Assembly (NCBI GenBank): GCA_028583605.1
Contig: CM053331.1
Span: 6,950,508 to 7,014,507 of the forward strand
Reading direction: 5' to 3'
Length of the DNA stretch: 64,000 nt
From: Dastarcus helophoroides
Lineage: Eukaryota; Arthropoda; Insecta; Coleoptera; Bothrideridae
The notes below the pieces were generated by a model, which had not been told where the DNA came from, did not search any database, and saw nothing but the letters and a program-made list of their open reading frames with translations. Shown piece by piece: positions 58,668 through 64,000 of this stretch; position 1 is the stretch's first letter; the number at the start of each line of letters is the position of its first letter. The translations under genes and the position numbers were made by a program.

Positions 58668-58709
58668 CGCTCTGAAGATGACAGCTTGGCTGTCGAAACG
58701 CGTTAGAGC
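58668..58709 (+). ncRNA. Hammerhead-like motif in the 3' part of the Penelope-like element
   Basis: CTGAAGA (58672-58678), extra T, stem II GACAGC/GCTGTC around TTG (58680-58694), GAAA (58695-58698), CGCGTT and AGAGC. Compared with the 9.4-kb copy, stem II differs at one pair in a compensated way (T-A to C-G), which supports selection on the helix. Stem I is weak here (TCGCT against AGAGC). Confidence 0.65.
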
Positions 58710-58789
58710 AACCTTTGTTGTGTTTTTTATTCTTTATTGGTTTCAGGGGACAAGATAACCAAGGACCAGTCCGTTCCATCAAAAATATA

Positions 58790-59010
58790 AATTGTTGAGG
58801 TAAATAAATGCTATGACTGATTTAAGCAAAAAAAAAAATTGATTTTATATCATTTAAATTGGAAATGTTATATTCTACTAGCATCACTTTAGTCCAAAAT
58901 CGACCAATTATATCTGCAAAGAACGAAATTGTTTTTCACATAATTAATTAATGGGTATTTATATGCAGACATTTAGTTCTTACCTTGACGATAGGAGAAA
59001 ATGCGTGGAA
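58790..59010. other. Short unique stretch
   Basis: No feature is supported. Confidence 0.3.
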
Positions 59011-61089
59011 AAATAAAAATTTCAGCTCTTTGAAAATTTCGAATTCTTCGATAATGTTGGCTGTTTTCAAAATTTTGATAGTTTTTTAAAATCTACGTTT
59101 TTTTTGAAAATCTCAACTTTTTCACAATTTCAACATCTTGAAACTTTGGACTTTTTTTGAAAATTATGAGTTATTTGAGGGATATGATTTTTATGATAAT
59201 TTCGACTTTCTCTTATTTAGTTTTAAAAATTTGGACCACTCACTAAATATTTTGACTTTTCCTGAGAATTCCTATTTTTTCATACATATTTTCAACTTTT
59301 TTCAAAATCTCTAGTTTTTCTTTAAGAATTTGACATTTTCAATTTCTACTTTTTTTAATGATTTCGACTTGGACATTTTAAAGTTTCCACTGATTTAAAA
59401 AAAAACAAAATTAGAAAGCTGCAACCATTTCAAAATTTTTCCTTTTTCTAAAATAGTGCTATTTTTGGAAATTCCTAATTTTTCAAAATTTCAACTTTTT
59501 CAGGACATTTTTATTTTGTTGTAGATTCTCGACTTTCTTTAAAAAATTTTGCTTCTTTTGACAATTTCGACATTTTAAAAAGGTGAACAAACGAATAATT
59601 CCGACCAGGTCAACATTTTCGAAAATTCGAATTGTTAGAAAAAAAGTCGAAATTATAAGAAAACTGAAGTTTAAAAAAAATAGCAACATTCCAAAAGGCA
59701 CGAATTAAAAGAAAAATGGTAAAAATTTTGTGAAAATTTAGAAAAAATTTGTCTTCAAAGTCAAATTTTTCGAAAAAAGTTGAATTTGGAGAGTAAAGCG
59801 GAAGTGCCAACAAAGAAGAGTTTTCAGAGAAAATTCGTAATTTCGAGAAAAAAGACCAGTGGTTCCGTAGCTTTGTAGAAAAGTATATGTTAATTTTAAA
59901 GGAATTAACAGGAAATAAAAAGGATAAAAGGAAGCATTTTTAATTCACCTATTTCTAACTATGTACTTTACCTGCTTAGAGAACTTGAAAGAAGAAATAC
60001 GTTTCAAAAGATTTTTTTTATAAGTTTGCAATTCGTTAGCCCAATTTCAAGCTTTTCTCTCGAAATTTTGAATTTAAAGTTTAAATTATTCGAATTTTCC
60101 TAGAGATTTTGAAATTTCATGGAAAACATCGATAAGAATATCGAATATTTCAATTTAAAATCAAAGCTTGTGACTAATGGGAACTCGAGAACTTCCTTAC
60201 ATAAATCTCATTTTTTAAAAATCTATTGCTATTTTTCAAAAACTTTAGTTCAGATATAAAACCGTTTTTTTTTACCAGAATTCAAGGTGCAATTCTAAAG
60301 CGAACAGTTAGAATTAAAAAAAAATTCGCTATTTTTTCAAAATTTCTAATTTAAATATGAAATTGTTTTTTTTTATTTGGAATTGCAAGTCTAGAAAGAA
60401 AAAAATAATTTTTAGCCTTTACTCTCCAGTCAAAAGAAAAATAGCAAAAGAAAATTAAATTTTTTGAATTTTAAAATAAAGTAACATTTCAGGTAAAAAA
60501 GTTGAAAAAAATTGTTTGGAAAAAATTCAAGAAACGTCTTTCTTAATTTCAAAATTCGGTGAAAAATGTTTAAATTTCTGACATAATTTTGTTCAGTTTT
60601 TTTCCAGAATTTTGACTGAAATCTCAAATTCCGGATCCTAAATTCGAGTTTAAGAAAATATGGATTCTAAATTCGAGCTTAAGAAAATAAATAAATAAAA
60701 ATAAAAATGAATAAAAATTGACATTTGTAAAATGCAGATTTTAGAAATCTTGTAATTATGACTTTTTTTCTAGAAATTCTATTTCAAGAAAAGTCTTAAG
60801 AAAATAATTTGAAATTTCCAATTTAAACTTTTTGACTTTTTTTCGGAATTTATTTAAATATATATATCCTTTTTTAAGTTTAAAATTTTTACTCGTTTCT
60901 CGAAATTTTGTTTTTAAAAGTTTAAATTTTAACAAACTCTTTAAATAACATAAAATTTTGACATTTTAGTCGTAGTTTACAATTTTTCTCAATTTTGGTG
61001 GAACAGACTGGTCCTTGGTTATCTTCAAAAATTGAAATACAAAAATTGTCCCCTGAAACCAAGAAAGATTAAAAAACACAACAAAGGTT

Positions 61090-61130
61090 GCTCTAACGCG
61101 TTTCGACAGCCAAGCTGTCATCTTCAGAGA
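61090..61130 (-). ncRNA. Hammerhead-like motif, Penelope type
   Basis: On the minus strand CTCT, CTGAAGA, extra T, GACAGC/GCTGTC around TTG, GAAA, CGCGTT, AGAG. Stem I has four pairs; core intact. Confidence 0.6.
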
Positions 61131-61221
61131 GATACTGACTGAAACCAAGAAACATTAAAAAAAACACAACAAAGGTTGCTCTAACGCGTTTCGACAACTA
61201 AGCTGTTATTTTCAGAGAGGT

Positions 61222-61263
61222 ACTGAAGATGATAGCTTGGCTGTCGAAACGCGTTAGAGCAAC
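61222..61263 (+). ncRNA. Hammerhead-like motif, Penelope type
   Basis: CTGAAGA, extra T, GATAGC/GCTGTC (one wobble pair), GAAA, CGCGTT, AGAGC. The 5' stem I strand reads GGTA, so stem I is lost. Confidence 0.45.
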
Positions 61264-62303
61264 CTTTGTTGTGTTTTTTAAACTTTCTTGGTTTCAGGGG
61301 AAAGTTTTTCTATTTCAATTTTTCTTAAACTCTTGACTTCATAATTTTAACATTTTGAACTTGTTTCTTGGAATTTCAATTTTAGTCTCAAAATTTTGAC
61401 TTTATTCTCCACATTTTGTTTCTGAAGTCGAAATTAAAAAATAGTTTCTTTTTTTTTTGAAAAATTTAAAAAGTTTCTAAACAAAATTCCGATTTTGAGA
61501 AATTTTGACTATCCTTTTGAAATTTTAATTTGTATTTTTAAACTCGAAATTTTCACTTCTTTCACAAAATTTTGTTTTTAAGGTTGAATAGTCAAATAGG
61601 TTTTAAAATATTAAAGTTGTTTACTGAAATTTTGACTTAAATAACGAAATTTCAATTTTAATGCCCAAAATTAAGAAAAAAATTAGGTAATTACAAGTGA
61701 AAACTTGAAACTCTGTAGATTTCGAAAAAGTTTCCAATTATAAAAAATGTGATAGTTTTTGAATTATTTTATAAATCTTGGTATTTCACTTTTTCCAATT
61801 TTTAAGTTTAATCCCCAAAATTAAATCTTAAGCTTTCAACTTATTCTCAAATTCCGTATTTTATTAAAAAATAAATACTTTTTTGTAACTTTGGAATAAC
61901 AAAATTAGAATAATGAGTTCTGAAAAAAGTCTACAACTCTTTACGGACACAATTTCGAATTGAAACTAGCGATTTTGTTAAAATTATTCAAAATTTGGAT
62001 AAAATAAAAATTAGTAGATACAAGAATGTTCAAAAAATCTTCTCGGAATTAAAAAAGGGTCGATACAGAAAAAAATTGGGCAATTAAGACTCAATTTCAC
62101 AAATAGAAGAAAAAAAAACCCTTTTAGAAAAATTAAGAAAAGAAAAATAAAAGTTAAATGCCTAAATACAAAATTAAAAAAAAAACGAACTATTGAGATA
62201 AAATCGATATTTATGAGTTACATCACACTATGAAAATCATCGCCGCATGAGCATTGCTCAGGAGCTTTTGAATTACTGTGGATGAGATAGTATAAATATT
62301 TTG

Positions 62304-62519
62304 TTTTTCTTTCAATTTATTTAACATTTCTTCGGCCCAGTTTGGAAATATTTAATTTTTTTCTGGTTTGTTGACAATTTTCTAAACAGTTTTTGAAATG
62401 CGACTACGTGATATTTAAATTTATTGAAAACGTCACTTCATGACAGTTCACAAAATTAGTTAGTTTATTTTACATAGAATAGTAATAATGAAAAATAGGA
62501 GACCAAAAAATTAGATATG
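62304..62519 (+). repeat. Diverged copy of one arm of the 2.5-kb foldback
   Basis: It matches 2532-2746 in order (atttcttcggcccagtttgg; gaaatgcgactacgtgatat; cgtcacttcatgacagtt), with small indels. It stops before the region that carries the ribozyme. Confidence 0.85.
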
Positions 62520-62989
62520 AAGAATGAAGAGTATAAATATTGATGAATAATATATATATTTTTTCATAAAAATATAAAGTAACCGTACCTTTTGAAAATA
62601 CCTCGTATATTAGGCGATTAACTGTTAGCATTTGAAGGTAAAAGGTGGTTCTCAAAATAAAGGAAAAAGTTAAAAATGTTACTTGTTTTGTATAAAATAT
62701 TTGTCCTTAACAAGGCATTTTGTGTTTTATGCTGCAGATATATTAATAAAACTTTTAACGTCGGATTTTCATAAACAAAAACTTTAAAATGTATAGGACT
62801 AAGTGCTTATTTTTTAAATTTTTTTAATAATAACCATATCAAAAAAATGGTACGTGTTAGAAAAAAGTTAGGCATATATTCTTATTAAGCAACATGTATA
62901 AATAAATAAATAAATAAATACGAAAATTTGGAGAGGGTACTTAAATTTCTTTGAAATTTGTCAGGCAGTATAATCAGATAAATATACAT

Positions 62990-63438
62990 CAATGGTCATC
63001 AACCTGGTCCGTACTGCGATTAGTGGGCGTTTGAAGCTTTTTGGTGGGCGATAGGGGTTTGAGATAAGCACTGGTAATTTTAATAGTAGGTGAAGGCTTC
63101 TTTTTTTGTGATTCAGTTAATATATTTCTAAAAGCTTTTTTTTGTTTTTCAGTTGTCAAATAAACCAATCTGTATTTTGAATTTTGAATTTCGAATTTCG
63201 AATTTCGAATTTCTTATTTCCAATTTCGAATTTCGAATTTCGAATTTCGAATTTCGAATTTCGAATTTCGAATTTCGAATTTCGAATATCGAATTTCGAA
63301 TGTGAAGAAGACCTTTTTTTCTTCGTTAACAATTTGGGGCGGGCATCTACAGCAGCATATTCGGGGGGTGGTATGAACATTTAATTGTCAAAAATGTACA
63401 AAAGTGGGCGGTAAATAAAAAAAGATTGACTGCCTTTG
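62990..63438. mobile_element. Small hAT-like nonautonomous element
   Basis: The left end caatggtcatcaacctgg and the right end gattgactgcctttg are partly inverted (10 of 15 positions). The flanking octamers atatacat and ttatagat agree at 6 of 8. gtgggcg words occur near both ends, as in several hAT families. There is no transposase. Confidence 0.5.
63185..63302. repeat. (GAATTTC)n heptamer minisatellite
   Basis: About sixteen copies of a 7-base unit with two interruptions (ttatttcc, atatc). It makes open frames on both strands (FEFRISN-type) that are not genes. It lies inside the hAT-like element. Confidence 0.92.
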
Positions 63439-63439
63439 T

Positions 63440-64000
63440 TATAGATAAACAGAAAGATAGTCAGACGGGAGGGGACTGATAGATTTTAAGCAGTAATAGA
63501 AGTGACATTAATTTCCATGAATGGAAAATTTATGGATACTTTTAAAATAATAAAATATCGTGGAACCTGATTTTTATTTTAAAAATTAAACAGCTAAAAA
63601 AATTACGAAAAAACCAAAACACGTTTCATAACGAAAATATCAAAAATGTAGTAGTTTTTTATATTAATTTTAAATTAAATTCAGAAAATGGTATATTCAT
63701 CAATGATTGAAATATAATTTAGCAAAAATGACCATACCATGTAACGTATTGCGTTTTGCGAACAAATATTGAAAATTATTTTGCTTTTAGGCAGATAACT
63801 AGGTTTTGCATTAACGTTATTAAAACTGGTTTAACAAAATTAGGGAACGTATGTATTTTTTATCAACTTTTCCATTAAGCGTAAAATAAAGCCCCTAGCC
63901 ATGGAACCACCCCTAATGCTCCTGATGGTTTTAGATGAATAAAACTCGCTTTTACATATTTTATATAATTTGGGCGCACTTCGAAATTCACCTCTCTATT
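63440..64000. other. AT-rich DNA, nothing recognised
   Basis: No exon, element end or repeat is supported to the window edge. Confidence 0.35.

Larger units (their letters stand above)
57038..58779 (+). mobile_element. Penelope-like element, 5'-truncated, with 3' hammerhead-like end
   Basis: It starts inside the reverse transcriptase and runs through the GIY-YIG region, a noncoding tail with the hammerhead-like motif at 58668-58709, and the family end (tttcaggggacaagataacc...gtccgttccatc). It links the coding part to the terminal fragments scattered at 3.6, 9.4, 28.0, 29.6 and 61.0 kb. Confidence 0.88.
60993..61323. mobile_element. Penelope-terminal piece with three hammerhead-like units
   Basis: The left end ggtggaacagactggtcc...ttgtcccctgaaaccaag mirrors the right end cttggtttcagggg. 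Inside are two minus-strand units (61090-61130; 61178-61217, core changed to CTGAAAA) and one plus-strand unit (61222-61263), so two units form a large inverted repeat. Confidence 0.75.
59020..62200. repeat. Degenerate simple DNA, T-rich with A-rich inserts
   Basis: cgacttttt and aaagtcgaaatt words occur in both orientations (a switch is visible near 59630-59830). ORFs at 59483-59813 and 60430-60627 are low-complexity. A Penelope-terminal piece (60993-61323) is inserted. Confidence 0.55.

Noticed and set aside
58960..59030. Minus-strand donor gtaagaac after a possible exon as the missing first exon of the membrane protein
   Set aside because: The upstream text is degenerate simple DNA and lacks an initiator or a first membrane span.
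63156..63384. ORFs on both strands (66 and 74 codons)
   Set aside because: Products of the heptamer repeat.

Overview
The window looks like an AT-rich, transposon-laden stretch of an insect nuclear genome. There are no bacterial-style operons. Coding exons are short and flanked by GT..AG splice sites. The mobile elements (pogo/Tigger, irritans-type mariner, CsRn1-like Ty3/gypsy, Jockey-like LINE, hAT, Penelope) are those usual in insects. I cannot name the species.

The one convincing host gene is on the minus strand. Five short exons at 40206-40326, 29401-29486, 22148-22243, 15311-15373 and 10875-10958 have good acceptors and donors, and their phases fit. Together they give 150 codons of a multi-pass membrane protein that resembles the insect DUF4728/Pasiflora-like tetraspan family (tentative). 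The first exon(s) are not found and the last is unresolved. Most other features up to 40 kb sit in its introns.

Layout. 1-1.9 kb: a two-part ~950-bp super-repeat with an inverted copy. 2.5-3.2 kb: a 708-bp foldback element with a textbook type I hammerhead ribozyme at its centre. 3.6-3.9 and 9.35-9.9 kb: Penelope-like terminal pieces with hammerhead-like motifs. 4.8-6.2 kb: ordinary unique DNA. 11.27-13.88 kb: a complete pogo/Tigger element whose transposase has a PHD-finger tail and two nonsense codons. 15.2 kb: a second hammerhead, on the sense strand of an intron, about 50 nt after a 5' splice site. 16.38-17.12 kb: a long hairpin MITE. 22.68-22.97 kb: a solo LTR. 23.4-27.6 kb: degenerate simple DNA built on one short word. 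29.98-39.3 kb: a decayed CsRn1-like gypsy on the minus strand; its gag is split by a mariner, which is itself split by a Jockey-like LINE fragment with a 12-bp target duplication. 40.7-50 kb: duplicated blocks and a ~431-bp tandem satellite that changes to ~660-bp units. 50.0-50.4 kb: another hammerhead-like motif beside a 90-bp tandem repeat. 50.7-54.0 kb: a second LTR of the 22.7-kb family, interrupted by a 2.9-kb hAT-like element with 8-bp target duplications. 56.2 kb: a transposase C-terminal remnant. 57.0-58.8 kb: a 5'-truncated Penelope-like element (RT, GIY-YIG, hammerhead-like 3' end). 59-62.2 kb: degenerate simple DNA with another Penelope terminal piece. 62.3-63.4 kb: a foldback-arm copy and a small hAT-like element carrying a heptamer minisatellite.

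The strongest signal beyond routine annotation is the set of hammerhead-type self-cleaving motifs of at least three sequence types. One is structurally complete, and one lies in sense inside a host intron.
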